Below, one piece after another: positions 34,378 to 42,979 of a stretch of DNA of 64,000 nucleotides. The position numbers and the translations under genes are program-made. Source of the DNA: Candidatus Riflebacteria bacterium HGW-Riflebacteria-2 (lineage in GTDB: Bacteria; Muiribacteriota; Ozemobacteria; Ozemobacterales; Ozemobacteraceae). A model generated the notes under the pieces. The model was given only the letters and a program-made list of their open reading frames with translations. It did no database searches and had not been told where the DNA came from. The stretch's first letter is position 1; each line of letters starts with the position of its first letter. The stretch covers positions 1-64,000 of the forward strand of contig PGYA01000019.1 in the NCBI GenBank assembly GCA_002839435.1, written 5' to 3'.

Positions 34378-36412
34378 AGAATTTTATAATAACTTCAATC
34401 AGGAAATTATTGCAAAATCAGGGGCTGAAGAAAATTTTTATGAGGATATATTTCTGGAGCATGTTTGCGACTTTCTTGTAGAACAGGCCATTATATCAAA
34501 TTATACACCAGCCAGTTTTAAAAAGACGCAGAAAGGTCTAAAGGTAGATGGTTGGGATTATAATGACGATGAGGGCATTTTAACTCTTTTTGTATGCGAT
34601 TATAGATTTGACAAGAATTTGCAGACGATTACTCAAACAGAATTAAATAAAGACTTAGCCCGAGCTCGGAGCTTTTTTGTCGAATGTAATAAGGCAACTT
34701 TTTGCGCTTCACTGGAAGAAAGCTCTCCAGCATTTGAGCTTGCTATGGAGATTAACAAAAATAAAGATGTAATAAAAAGAGTAAAGATACTTTTATTGAC
34801 CAATGCACAGCTTAGTAAAAAGATCACCTCACTTGATAAAGAAGACTATAAGAATATTGAAATAAGTTATGATGTCTGGGATCTGAGTCGCATTTATCGC
34901 ATAGAAACCTCTGGTAAAGCTAAAGAAGACATTGAAATCGATTTCACTTCAATAATTGAAGGCGGTTTGCGCTGTTTACCGGCCTTTAATGGGTCTAATA
35001 TCTGTGAATCCTACCTTTTTGTAATGCCAGCTGCTATTCTTGCACAACTTTATGATGAATATGGCGAAAGATTGTTAGAACAGAACGTAAGAACTTTTCT
35101 GCAGTTCAGAGGCGGAGTTAATAAGGGTATCCGAAACACTTTATTAAATGAGCCTGAGATGTTTTTTGCATACAACAATGGCCTCACGACAACAGCTGAA
35201 AAAGTTGAAACCTCTGAAGATGGTACATTTCTACATTCAGTTAAAAATTTTCAGATCGTAAATGGCGGTCAGACAACAGCATCTATATTCACGGCCAACA
35301 GGAAAAACAAAGCTGATCTGGAAAAGGTGTTCGTTCAAGTAAAGCTTTCAGTTGTTAACTCAAGTATGGTCGATGCGGTAATCCCTAGGATTTCTGAGTA
35401 TGCCAACACTCAAAACAAGGTTAGTGCTGCAGACTTCTTCTCAAATCACCCCTTCCATTTAAGGATTGAGGAGCATTCGCGTCAAATATGGGCCCCTTCA
35501 TCAGATGGCAGCATTATGGAAACCCACTGGTTCTATGAAAGAGCTCGTGGCCAGTATGGTAATGCGCAAAATCGTCTCACACCCGGGCAAACTAAAGAGT
35601 TTCTGACTAAGTTTCCTAAAAATCAGATGTTTACAAAAACAGATCTTGCCAAATATGAAAATTCTTTTCTGGGGCTGCCTCATATTGTTAGTAAAGGGGC
35701 ACAAAAGAATTTTGCTGCTTTTGCTTCCAGCATTGGGTCAAGATGGGAAGGGAAGGACACTGGTTTTAATGAATTGTATTTCAGAGAAATTATTGCAAAA
35801 GCCATTATTTTCAAGGGTCTGGACAAGGCGATTATGAAAGCATCATGGTATTCGCAAGGCTACAAAGCAAATATAGTTACCTACACTCTAGCCAAATTTG
35901 CGGATATGGTTGCAAGTTCTGGTGATAATATTAATTTTGAACTTATCTGGGGCAAACAGAAGTTGGATGAAAAACTTGAGAATCAGTTATTGCATATAGC
36001 TAAAGCTGTGAACGAAGCCATTCAAAGCGATCCCCCGGAAGGAACAAACATTACAGAATGGTGCAAACGTGAAATCTGCTGGCAGAAGATTAAGAAACTG
36101 GAAATCGATTTTTTACCAGGTATAACGGATTATTTAATCAGTAAAAATGATTATCAAATGAAACAGAGAGAAGCCAAGACAGAACAGGTCTTGACCAATG
36201 GAATCACTTCCCAGCTAAAGGTGTTAAACAAGGGGTACTCTTATTGGGAGAAGCTGAAAGAATGGGCAAAATATAACCCCTATCTTACACCAAAGGAACT
36301 GAGCATTTTGAATGTCGCAGCTCAAAAAGGAAGTCTGGTTTCAGAACATCAGGCGGATGTCTTACTGAAAGCAGAAGAAAGAGCTGTAAGAGAAGGTTTC
36401 TTTGTTAAATAG
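34367..36412 (+). CDS. AIPR-family (abortive infection phage resistance) protein
   Basis: A 681-residue protein. The AIPR signature is seen in the middle: RTFLQFRGGVNKGIRNTLL, MFFAYNNGLTTTAE and FQIVNGGQTTASIF, followed by KLSVVNSSMVDAVIPRISEYANTQNKVSAADFFSNHPF. GTG 34367 is the start: GGGAGG lies six bases upstream and the codon overlaps the previous gene. The family recurs in phage-resistance loci and its biochemical role is not settled. Last gene of the operon, converging on the Vsr gene with a 37-bp gap. Confidence 0.9.
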   Translation: MTIEEFYNNFNQEIIAKSGAEENFYEDIFLEHVCDFLVEQAIISNYTPASFKKTQKGLKVDGWDYNDDEGILTLFVCDYRFDKNLQTITQTELNKDLARARSFFVECNKATFCASLEESSPAFELAMEINKNKDVIKRVKILLLTNAQLSKKITSLDKEDYKNIEISYDVWDLSRIYRIETSGKAKEDIEIDFTSIIEGGLRCLPAFNGSNICESYLFVMPAAILAQLYDEYGERLLEQNVRTFLQFRGGVNKGIRNTLLNEPEMFFAYNNGLTTTAEKVETSEDGTFLHSVKNFQIVNGGQTTASIFTANRKNKADLEKVFVQVKLSVVNSSMVDAVIPRISEYANTQNKVSAADFFSNHPFHLRIEEHSRQIWAPSSDGSIMETHWFYERARGQYGNAQNRLTPGQTKEFLTKFPKNQMFTKTDLAKYENSFLGLPHIVSKGAQKNFAAFASSIGSRWEGKDTGFNELYFREIIAKAIIFKGLDKAIMKASWYSQGYKANIVTYTLAKFADMVASSGDNINFELIWGKQKLDEKLENQLLHIAKAVNEAIQSDPPEGTNITEWCKREICWQKIKKLEIDFLPGITDYLISKNDYQMKQREAKTEQVLTNGITSQLKVLNKGYSYWEKLKEWAKYNPYLTPKELSILNVAAQKGSLVSEHQADVLLKAEERAVREGFFVK

Positions 36413-36449
36413 TGGTGCTTAACGCGCATTATCTTGATGTGATAAATCG

Positions 36450-36857
36450 CTATGAGATTAGGTTTTTTAAGATTGCTGCCAGTTTATCAGCATCCTTGGT
36501 CTCGCATTCCCAGATAGTAACAACATTCCATCCAAGCTCTTTCAGGCTTGCTTCATTTTTTAGATCACGTTGAATATTCTGGCGAAATTTGTCTTCCCAG
36601 AAATCAACACGGGTCTTTGGTTTATATGAATATTTACATCCTGAGTGGCGATGCCAGAAGCAGCCATGAACAAAAATTACAGTTTTATGCTTTGCCAGAA
36701 TTATGTCAGGCCTACAAGGCAAGTGTGTGGATTCCAAGCGGAATCGTAAACCAAGACCATGCAGGGCAGACCGAACTATCTTCTCAGGAGTCGTGTTTTT
36801 ACTCCTGATTTGTGACATATTCCAGCTTCTTCTTGTCTTGGAAAGCGTATCGGCCAA
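36450..36857 (-). CDS. vsr: Very short patch repair endonuclease
   Basis: A 135-residue Vsr endonuclease that nicks next to T:G mismatches made by deamination of 5-methylcytosine. The family start M-D-LS--RS-NMS-IRSK-T-PE is matched by MADTLSKTRRSWNMSQIRSK, which fixes the TTG at 36857 as the start codon; the internal ATG would cut off this part. Catalytic and zinc residues: CRPDIILAKHKTVIFVHGCFWHRHSGC. The TTG stands one base after the stop of the methyltransferase gene, so both are made together, as expected because Vsr repairs damage caused by that methylation. Confidence 0.95.
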   Translation of the reverse strand: MADTLSKTRRSWNMSQIRSKNTTPEKIVRSALHGLGLRFRLESTHLPCRPDIILAKHKTVIFVHGCFWHRHSGCKYSYKPKTRVDFWEDKFRQNIQRDLKNEASLKELGWNVVTIWECETKDADKLAAILKNLIS

Positions 36858-36858
36858 T

Positions 36859-38406
36859 TTATCTGCTCAACAATTCATATACTATTTGCGCCAGTTGCTT
36901 AGCCAGGAGAGGAGGTACGGCATTGCCAACCTGTTTAAACTGTTCAGTTCTAGGACCACAAAAAAAATAATTATCAGGAAAAGTTTGAATTCTTGCTGCT
37001 TCTCTGACTGTTAGGCTTCTGCATTGAGCAGGATCAGGGTGTATGTAATAATGGCCATCTTTAGAGAGATGACATGTAATAGTTGTAGAGGGCTTACCAT
37101 AGCATTGAACTCTGAACCGGTCTGAAAAGTATGCATTTTCCACCCCATTCATCGTTGCACTGCGATGGTTTGGAATAAGTGCTGACGGGAAATCTTTTAA
37201 TTGTGGAGAACGACCATTAATTTTTGCAAAACAGGCTGCAAAGAGATATCGCCATAGATCGTCATCTCTATGTCCTCTTGCTTCATGATTCAAAGCAATC
37301 TTTAAATTCTTATCATAAAACCAGTTACCATATTTTTCTGGTCTTTTTGCCTTTTTGTTAGAATTGAATTCTAAGTTCCCGTTGAACTCTATCGTTTCCA
37401 GTGCTTTCTTTACTGCATTCTGCATTCCTGAGTCACATTGTTTAAACCATTCTTCATTATGGCAAGATTTTAACATAGACAACCAGTTATTAAAGTTGTC
37501 AGGTATTTTATTGCTTTTAGAGACTGCACTTCGCAGTTTTGGCAAATCAATTACTGAATCAATGGGAATTTGCTTTTGGTTCTGTAATTTGTGAGGAAAG
37601 CCTTTCTTTTCGATGACATCGTTTCTTACACCTAGAATGATTACTCTATGTCGGGCCTGCGGAATTCCATACTCTTCAGATCTGATAATGAAACTCGTCG
37701 AGTTATCTGAAAAGGGCAATATTTCTGCAGCAAAAGCAAGAAGACTGTAAGTCTTTTGAGTTCGTCCCTTAACAGCTTTACCAGGATCAATTAAATCATC
37801 TTGGATTCTAGGAAAAATCGGTTGCCCTTCTATTTTTGAACTAAGAATTCCTTTAACATTTTCCATGACAAAAACTGTGGGCCAATGTTCCGCTATGATC
37901 TGCAGATATTCCTTGTAAAGAAAGTGTCGTTTATCCTTCAATGGAATATAGTTCGAATTCCCAGCATTCCTGGACCTGCCAGCAAGAGAATAGGCCTGAC
38001 AAGGTGGCCCACCAATCAAAATCCAATTATCTGCACCCTTTATAGAAGTTTTAATTTTCTTACGTAATTCATCTGAGTTAGATATGCCTAGTTCAAATAG
38101 AAGAGCTTCTTTCCTAGCTTGATCTGACTGCAGCTCAAAAGCGTTGAAAAGCTCTTCTCTTGTATACTTGTGCGGGATTTGTATATGTTTGTAATATTCT
38201 AATGGAACTGATTTTCCCTCAAAAATAAATTGTCGAAAAAATGCCCTCAGTGTAAGAGTCTGGTGGGCCCACAAATCCTTTTCTATCGACAACGCTATTC
38301 TAAACGGACTTGCTTTTTGCTGGCCATTCATGGCAGAGAAGCCTTCTCCAAGACCACCAGGGCCAGCGAACAGATCGATTACTGGAATTATTTGTGTGCT
38401 AATCAT
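36859..38406 (-). CDS. DNA (cytosine-5-)-methyltransferase
   Basis: A 515-residue C5 methyltransferase. Motif I DLFAGPGGLGEGF, motif IV GGPPCQAYSLAGR with the catalytic Cys, motif VI MENVKGIL, motif VIII PQARHRVIILG, motif X VGNAVPPLLAKQ are all intact. About 40-60 residues of extra sequence between motif I and IV and a long target-recognition region (about 300-440) make it longer than minimal enzymes. It should protect host DNA from, or mark it for, the MORC-Z1-nuclease machine encoded convergently. No strong ribosome site before 38406. The recognition sequence cannot be read. Confidence 0.93.
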   Translation of the reverse strand: MISTQIIPVIDLFAGPGGLGEGFSAMNGQQKASPFRIALSIEKDLWAHQTLTLRAFFRQFIFEGKSVPLEYYKHIQIPHKYTREELFNAFELQSDQARKEALLFELGISNSDELRKKIKTSIKGADNWILIGGPPCQAYSLAGRSRNAGNSNYIPLKDKRHFLYKEYLQIIAEHWPTVFVMENVKGILSSKIEGQPIFPRIQDDLIDPGKAVKGRTQKTYSLLAFAAEILPFSDNSTSFIIRSEEYGIPQARHRVIILGVRNDVIEKKGFPHKLQNQKQIPIDSVIDLPKLRSAVSKSNKIPDNFNNWLSMLKSCHNEEWFKQCDSGMQNAVKKALETIEFNGNLEFNSNKKAKRPEKYGNWFYDKNLKIALNHEARGHRDDDLWRYLFAACFAKINGRSPQLKDFPSALIPNHRSATMNGVENAYFSDRFRVQCYGKPSTTITCHLSKDGHYYIHPDPAQCRSLTVREAARIQTFPDNYFFCGPRTEQFKQVGNAVPPLLAKQLAQIVYELLSR

Positions 38407-38601
38407 AAGTTTTTCGGAGTCTTAATTTAATATCTGTCTAAAAATCTTGGGAGATCTTATAAGAATACATTTCTTGATTCAAACAATAGGCTTGATTTAT
38501 ATGTATGTTCAAATAACAATTTGATAACATTATTCCATGTAAGGTTCAAGTAGACATTTTTATCAGATGTCAATTCAACCCTGTGTGGAGGATGAACAAA
38601 T

Positions 38602-38967
38602 ATGGCTTCGGATTTGGAATTTGTCGAATTTATCGTTGATCAGCTGCGGGATGTGAAGGGCGTCAGCTGCAGGAAGATGTTTGGTGAGTATGCCATTTAT
38701 TGCGGCGGCAAGGTGGTGGCGATGGTTTGTGATAACCAGCTGTTCGTCAAGCCAACGGCCGGCGGGCGCGCTTTTATCGGCGAGGTGGTCGAAGGGCAGC
38801 CTTATCCGGGCGCGAAGCCGAATTTTCTCATCGACGGCCAGTTCGAAGATCGCGACTGGCTGTGCGAACTTATCAGAATCACCACGCAGGAACTGCCCGA
38901 ACCGAAGCCAAAGAAAAAGCCGGCGAAAACCTCTGCAAAAACAGCGCCGGCCGGTAAAACAAAATAG
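38602..38967 (+). CDS. TfoX N-terminal-domain protein
   Basis: A 121-residue protein with the TfoX N-domain: VEFIVDQLRDVKGVSCRKMFGEYAIYCGGKVVAMVCDNQLFVKPT. The domain alone, without the C-terminal half of the competence regulator TfoX/Sxy, is common in many bacteria and of unknown role. A Lys/Pro/Ala-rich tail (PKPKKKPAKTSAKTAPAGKTK) follows. GGAGG lies upstream of ATG 38602. GC content returns to that of the main chromosome here, marking the right island border near 38570. Decayed copies of the tail recur at 39888 and 41581. Confidence 0.88.
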   Translation: MASDLEFVEFIVDQLRDVKGVSCRKMFGEYAIYCGGKVVAMVCDNQLFVKPTAGGRAFIGEVVEGQPYPGAKPNFLIDGQFEDRDWLCELIRITTQELPEPKPKKKPAKTSAKTAPAGKTK

Positions 38968-38975
38968 AAGCAGCT

Positions 38976-38998
38976 GGTAGAGCAAACCGAGGGGGAGA
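38976..38998. repeat. Half-copy of the 26905 palindrome
   Basis: GGTAGAGCAAACCGAGGGGG matches one arm of the palindrome at 26905-26954 with one or two changes; the second arm is reduced to TTTCCTTTACC. It lies just after the tfoX-like stop codon. Confidence 0.45.
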
Positions 38999-39075
38999 TT
39001 TCCTTTACCGGCGCGCATAACTATTGTGCGTTCCTGTAAAGAACCTGATAGAATATCAGGGGGATAGTCTGCCGC

Positions 39076-39876
39076 ATGAAAATTTTTGTCATGACCTTTT
39101 TTATCAGTTTTTCACTGCTGATTGGCAGTTACCTGCTGTTCACGCACTTCTCGTTGCCCGATCCTGTTCTTTCGCAAAAGAAGCTGCTTGACGCCATTGT
39201 TCGTGATGATGTTGAAACAGTGGCGCAACTTCTCAGCAAGGGTCAGAAAACTGAGTTCGCAATTGATTACAGCTTTGAACTGCCGACAGACAGCATCTAT
39301 CGGTTTTATGCCAGCGAAACAGCCATGCTTTACAACCCGATTTCTCTGGCTATCGTTGCTGGAGCAGAAAAGTCGTTGCCATTAATTCTGGCTGACACAA
39401 AAGATATAAAACTACTTAATGAGCTCACTGCAAGCCATTATAAAAAAGATGGCCAGTTGGGGAAAAGCAGCTACGATCTTCTTGCTCTTGCTGTCAGAAC
39501 CGACAACCTTAAACTTCTGCGCCAGCTTATAGCGGCGGGACTCAAGCCGGAACGCCAGAATTACCTGGTAGTCGCGTTTTTTGTCGGCAGAAAAGAATCG
39601 GATAATAAGAATTTTTCGCGTGCGATGTTCCTTGAAAGCCTGCGCCAAAGATCGGCAATAATTGTAGAACTTATCAACAGCGGGCAGACGATCAGCCAGC
39701 GTTTGCCTGTCCCATTTCCCATGCCAACTGCTGTAGAAATGTTCTTCATGCTCGCCGGGCCTGAGATTCGTGACGCCATGATCGAGGATATCAGGGATGA
39801 GAAAGTCAAAAAGCAGCTGACCGAAGTAGCCTCGCGTATGCGCGTTAAACCCACATCCGCAGATAAACAGAATTAA
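39076..39876 (+). CDS. Membrane-anchored ankyrin-like protein
   Basis: A 266-residue protein with one N-terminal TM segment or uncleaved signal (FVMTFFISFSLLIGSYLLF). The rest is helical with weak ankyrin units: LLDAIVRDDVETVAQLLSKG near 37-56 and SYDLLALAVRTDNLKLLRQLIAAGLKPE near 131-158. Ankyrin repeats serve protein binding, here probably in the periplasm. The C-terminal quarter is unassigned. It is followed by a short remnant of the tfoX tail, as is the next ankyrin gene; the two coding ends also share a TCCGCAGATAAA-like stretch. Confidence 0.65.
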   Translation: MKIFVMTFFISFSLLIGSYLLFTHFSLPDPVLSQKKLLDAIVRDDVETVAQLLSKGQKTEFAIDYSFELPTDSIYRFYASETAMLYNPISLAIVAGAEKSLPLILADTKDIKLLNELTASHYKKDGQLGKSSYDLLALAVRTDNLKLLRQLIAAGLKPERQNYLVVAFFVGRKESDNKNFSRAMFLESLRQRSAIIVELINSGQTISQRLPVPFPMPTAVEMFFMLAGPEIRDAMIEDIRDEKVKKQLTEVASRMRVKPTSADKQN

Positions 39877-39887
39877 CTCAGATTTTC

Positions 39888-39915
39888 CGAAGGCAGCGCC
39901 GGCCGGTAGAACTAA
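39888..39915 (+). repeat. Decayed copy of the tfoX-like gene tail, copy 2
   Basis: CGAAGGCAGCGCCGGCCGGT followed by AGAACTAAAAA corresponds to the last codons of the gene at 38602-38967 (ACAGCGCCGGCCGGTAAAAC). It directly follows the first ankyrin gene. Too short to be coding. Confidence 0.5.
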
Positions 39916-39987
39916 AAAGTGATTTGCTCATGTTTGTGTTATAAAGTATCTGAGCAAATTTGAAAATACTGATACCAGGGGGCGGCA

Positions 39988-41559
39988 GTGGAAAAGAACA
40001 TTAAAGATTTCATATTTGCGATTTCTCATAACCGACTGAGCGCCATCAAATCTTTTCTGACAATACATGGCGCTGATATAAGGCTCGATTGCATAAGTCC
40101 TTATCTGATGCATGGCTGTAACATTCTAAACCCATACGATTATGACTACACTTCAAAATGTTACAAGGATGACCAGTGGTTCAACATAACACCGCTGATG
40201 TATGCTGGCGCTTTTGCTGCGCTCGACAGCCTGAAATTGCTTCTCGAACTCGGCGCCGACGTGACTGCCGAAGATTCAATCGGGATGACTGCACTGACAC
40301 ATGCCATTCTCGGCGGCTCAGAAAAAATAGCGCTGCTGCTGCTCGACCGCGGCGCGCCGGCCACTTCTGCCACCCACAAAGCAGACCCCGCTCTCAAGCC
40401 TGGTAAGAATTTGTCTGGAAACGACTATCTAATCTGCGGAATTACGCCATTGCACCTCGCTACGAGGGCCGGTTTCAAACGACTTGTCGTCGAATTGCTG
40501 AAAAAAGGGGCAGATCCGCTGGCCCTGGATGATACCGGGAGCACACCACATGAGTCTGTAATTAAAGAAGCATCGGTTCTGGCAAACTACGAGTTGGAGC
40601 TGCAGAATACTGTTCCAGAGATTCTACAGAAACCTGGTGATGCGCTGGAACAGCTCGACCATCTCCTGCTGATCGGCAATAAATGTGATGATCAGCACCA
40701 GCTCATCGAAGCAGTCCTGAAAGACGATTATCAGCACGCGAACATGACCTCATTCCAGCCCACAGAATGCCAGAACATGAATCTCTGGAAATATGGCTGC
40801 ATGATGCAAAAGTCGAATGCCCTGCGCTATCTTGTCTCCAGAGGGTTATATTCTATTGCCGGCGATTTTCAGGATTCGGGCGCTGCGGGGAAGGCGAGTC
40901 CGCTGACTATAGCCGTGCGCTACAATCTACCCAATTTGGCTTTACTGCTGATCAACGAGAAGCATTATAAGCCGGTTCAGACAGATATAGCTGACGCCGC
41001 CTGCAATATCGCGCTTCTCAGCACATGCCTGAAATACGGTCTGAGTCTCAAACCCTATGAACAGGATGGTCGATTGATAAACCCTTTGATGGCCAATATT
41101 TTGCCCGAAGATCAGGATCCTGCGAGATTTGCTCTGTATGGTTTCATGCTTAAGAATGGCGCAGTGCTCGAGCATTCATACCATGAAAAATGCGTGGCGG
41201 TTGAAGCGGCCGCGCACAATAATGCCAGACTGCTGCAGATGCTGAAGGAAAATGGGGTTAATCTCGATTCAGGCGATACGAGCGGAATGACGCCACTTAT
41301 GAAAGCTGCCTGTTGCGGGCAGATGGAAGCGTTGAAATACCTGATTTCAGCCAAGGTCAACCTCGACCGGCAAAATGACAAAGGCCAGACCGCTCTGTTC
41401 ATGGCAGTCAGCCATTCCAGGGTAGACGTTGCCAGGCGACTGGTCGAATCCGGCGCTAACCCTGAAATACCCGATTCCTCAGGCACAAAGCCTCTTACAC
41501 TGGCCGAAGAAAGTAATCTCATCGATCTGCAACAATTACTCAAGGCCACCCGCAGATAA
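39988..41559 (+). CDS. Ankyrin-repeat protein
   Basis: A 523-residue protein without signal peptide, beginning with GTG behind AGGGGGCGGCA. Ankyrin repeats are clear in two sets: about 64-125 (ITPLMYAGAFAALDSLKLLLELGADVT, MTALTHAILGGSEKIALLLLDRGAP) plus 150-185 (ITPLHLATRAGFKRLVVELLKKGADP), and about 430-515 (MTPLMKAACCGQMEALKYLISAKVNL, QTALFMAVSHSRVDVARRLVESGANP). The region between is divergent but similar in layout. A cytosolic protein-binding role is likely; target unknown. Shares its 3' surroundings with the preceding ankyrin gene. Confidence 0.88.
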   Translation: MEKNIKDFIFAISHNRLSAIKSFLTIHGADIRLDCISPYLMHGCNILNPYDYDYTSKCYKDDQWFNITPLMYAGAFAALDSLKLLLELGADVTAEDSIGMTALTHAILGGSEKIALLLLDRGAPATSATHKADPALKPGKNLSGNDYLICGITPLHLATRAGFKRLVVELLKKGADPLALDDTGSTPHESVIKEASVLANYELELQNTVPEILQKPGDALEQLDHLLLIGNKCDDQHQLIEAVLKDDYQHANMTSFQPTECQNMNLWKYGCMMQKSNALRYLVSRGLYSIAGDFQDSGAAGKASPLTIAVRYNLPNLALLLINEKHYKPVQTDIADAACNIALLSTCLKYGLSLKPYEQDGRLINPLMANILPEDQDPARFALYGFMLKNGAVLEHSYHEKCVAVEAAAHNNARLLQMLKENGVNLDSGDTSGMTPLMKAACCGQMEALKYLISAKVNLDRQNDKGQTALFMAVSHSRVDVARRLVESGANPEIPDSSGTKPLTLAEESNLIDLQQLLKATRR

Positions 41560-41580
41560 AACAACCGTAGTCTTCCTTCT

Positions 41581-41655
41581 CCGAGCGAGAAGCCGAAGAA
41601 AAAGCCGGCGAAACCATCTGCGAAGGCGACGCCGGCCGGTAATGCGAAAAAATAA
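41581..41655 (+). pseudogene. Decayed copy of the tfoX-like gene tail, copy 3
   Basis: In frame this reads PSEKPKKKPAKPSAKATPAG, then NAKK and a stop, against PEPKPKKKPAKTSAKTAPAG then KTK and a stop in the intact gene at 38602. The frame has no start. It stands right after the second ankyrin gene. Confidence 0.7.
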
Positions 41656-41663
41656 TCGAGGTG

Positions 41664-41924
41664 TTACGCCGCTATTTCCAGACTTACATCCCAGCCTGGG
41701 AAAACCAGAACAGCTGGATGACATTTCAATGCCCTTGCTAATACCTTGGCTCTCTCAACACCCAGATTGATTTTATCGTGCTCAATAGCCGAAAGCGTTG
41801 ATTGAGGTATGCCAGTCAGTTGAGACAGCTCACTCTGGCTTAAATCCTGGAGCTCACGAATTATTCTTACGGATTCGCCAACAGACACTTCTGCTCTTTT
41901 CTTTGCCTCGATATAGTCTTTCAT
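41664..41924 (-). CDS. XRE-type antitoxin (HTH)
   Basis: An 86-residue helix-turn-helix protein: ESVRIIRELQDLSQSELSQLTGIPQSTLSAIEHDKINLGVERAKVLARAL. This is the HigA-type antitoxin layout, binding and neutralising a RelE/HigB-type toxin encoded just upstream and repressing the operon. ATG 41924 follows one base after the toxin stop codon, with GGAGGAAATGAA before it. Since the toxin gene is truncated, the antitoxin is now probably an orphan. Confidence 0.85.
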   Translation of the reverse strand: MKDYIEAKKRAEVSVGESVRIIRELQDLSQSELSQLTGIPQSTLSAIEHDKINLGVERAKVLARALKCHPAVLVFPGWDVSLEIAA

Positions 41925-41925
41925 T

Positions 41926-42090
41926 TCATTTCCTCCGATAGTCATGAGCAGTTACCTTAACAACTTTTACAAAAAATTGTTCGTTTTCTATTTTGTAAAT
42001 GATGCGATACTGAATATTGAGACGAGATGAGCGGTATCCTTTCCATGCTCCGCGCAATGGCTCGTCATTGAACCCTTTATCATCTATTGA
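41926..42090 (-). pseudogene. RelE/HigB-type toxin, N-terminally truncated
   Basis: The C-terminal part of a RelE-superfamily mRNA interferase is plain: SIDDKGFNDEPLRGAWKGYR, SSRLNIQYRIIYKIEN and VVKVTAHDYRRK, the usual DEPL--W-GYRSSRLN-QYRVIY block. About 40 N-terminal residues are missing; upstream the frame enters the antisense-free coding region of the amidase gene, whose stop lies inside this remnant (42080). No in-frame start codon with a ribosome site exists. The frame stays open upstream only by chance. A gene-end fusion between toxin and amidase loci explains it best. Confidence 0.7.
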
Positions 42091-42817
42091 CTGAAACGAA
42101 CTCTTTGATGCCGGCCAGCATGCCGCGGGCGAGCAGTTCCTGTCCGGCGGGTTCTTTGATAAAAGCGGCGTCGCTGGCGTTGTTGAGATAGACCATCTCG
42201 ACGACGAGCGCCGGAACCTTCGCAAAAATCGATCCGGTAAGCGCGCCCTGCTTCGAGCCTACATAAGTCACCGAATCAGTTTTTATCGGGTTCAACTTCA
42301 GCTGCGAACCGAGAACCCCGGCGAGCCCTTTCTGCATGGCTTCAGCTGCCAGGCGGCTCTGCGTGATAACTTCTTCAGACGGGCCGGTGACGCCCTGCAC
42401 GGTTCCCTCGCGGTCAGGGTAATAGAGGGTGCAGCCTGATCCCTTGCCGCTGTCGCAGTGCAGGCGCAGCATCAGCGCCGCGCCGGCAGCGTTGGCGATT
42501 TCGGCGCGCTCACGGTTGGTTACCAGCCGGTCGACCTGAGGCTTAGTCTTGATCGAGCGCAAGCCCGGTTCAGCGGCGACAAGCTTTTCCAGCTGCAGCG
42601 CGACCTGCCAGCAGATATCGACTTCTTTGAGGCCATGGTGTACACAGCCGCCGCTGGTTTCTGACGGATGCCCAGGGTCAATCGCGATCAGCTGGCAATT
42701 GTCTGTTGGGGCCGGGCGCGAAGCAATTTTCTCGCCGGCCTGAGAAAAAATTGCAGTTGCAGAACCGACAATAAGAAGTAGCACAAGTAACGTCACTCTT
42801 ACCAAGCCTCTATTCAT
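42080..42817 (-). CDS. N-acetylmuramoyl-L-alanine amidase (Amidase_3)
   Basis: A 245-residue exported zinc amidase that cuts the bond between MurNAc and the stem peptide. Signal peptide at the start (MNRGLVRVTLLVLLLIVGSA). Zinc ligands: IDPGHP (His), LKEVDICW (Glu), LMLRLHCDSG (His), and the catalytic Glu in ALVVEMVYLNN. The C-terminus (GIKEFVSVNR) reaches normal family length, although its last codons overlap the truncated toxin gene. ATG 42817 starts the signal peptide; upstream ATG-less extension is ignored. Confidence 0.9.
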   Translation of the reverse strand: MNRGLVRVTLLVLLLIVGSATAIFSQAGEKIASRPAPTDNCQLIAIDPGHPSETSGGCVHHGLKEVDICWQVALQLEKLVAAEPGLRSIKTKPQVDRLVTNRERAEIANAAGAALMLRLHCDSGKGSGCTLYYPDREGTVQGVTGPSEEVITQSRLAAEAMQKGLAGVLGSQLKLNPIKTDSVTYVGSKQGALTGSIFAKVPALVVEMVYLNNASDAAFIKEPAGQELLARGMLAGIKEFVSVNR

Positions 42818-42979
42818 GTTTAAAGTTAAATCCTTTGCATGTTTTCTTTGCAACACATTCTAACAGAAGGGCTCTGTACAAACAAACATGGTGAGCCCCA
42901 AATTTTTCAAGCTAAGAAAAACAGCTGATATCTGACAATTACGTGATAAGTTGATTCATTACATTCGAGGAGTAAGCTA

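Noticed and set aside
41926..42225. A 99-residue full-length toxin
   Set aside because: The first 45 residues are amidase coding sequence in another frame (Ser/Pro/Arg-rich) and do not resemble RelE/HigB.
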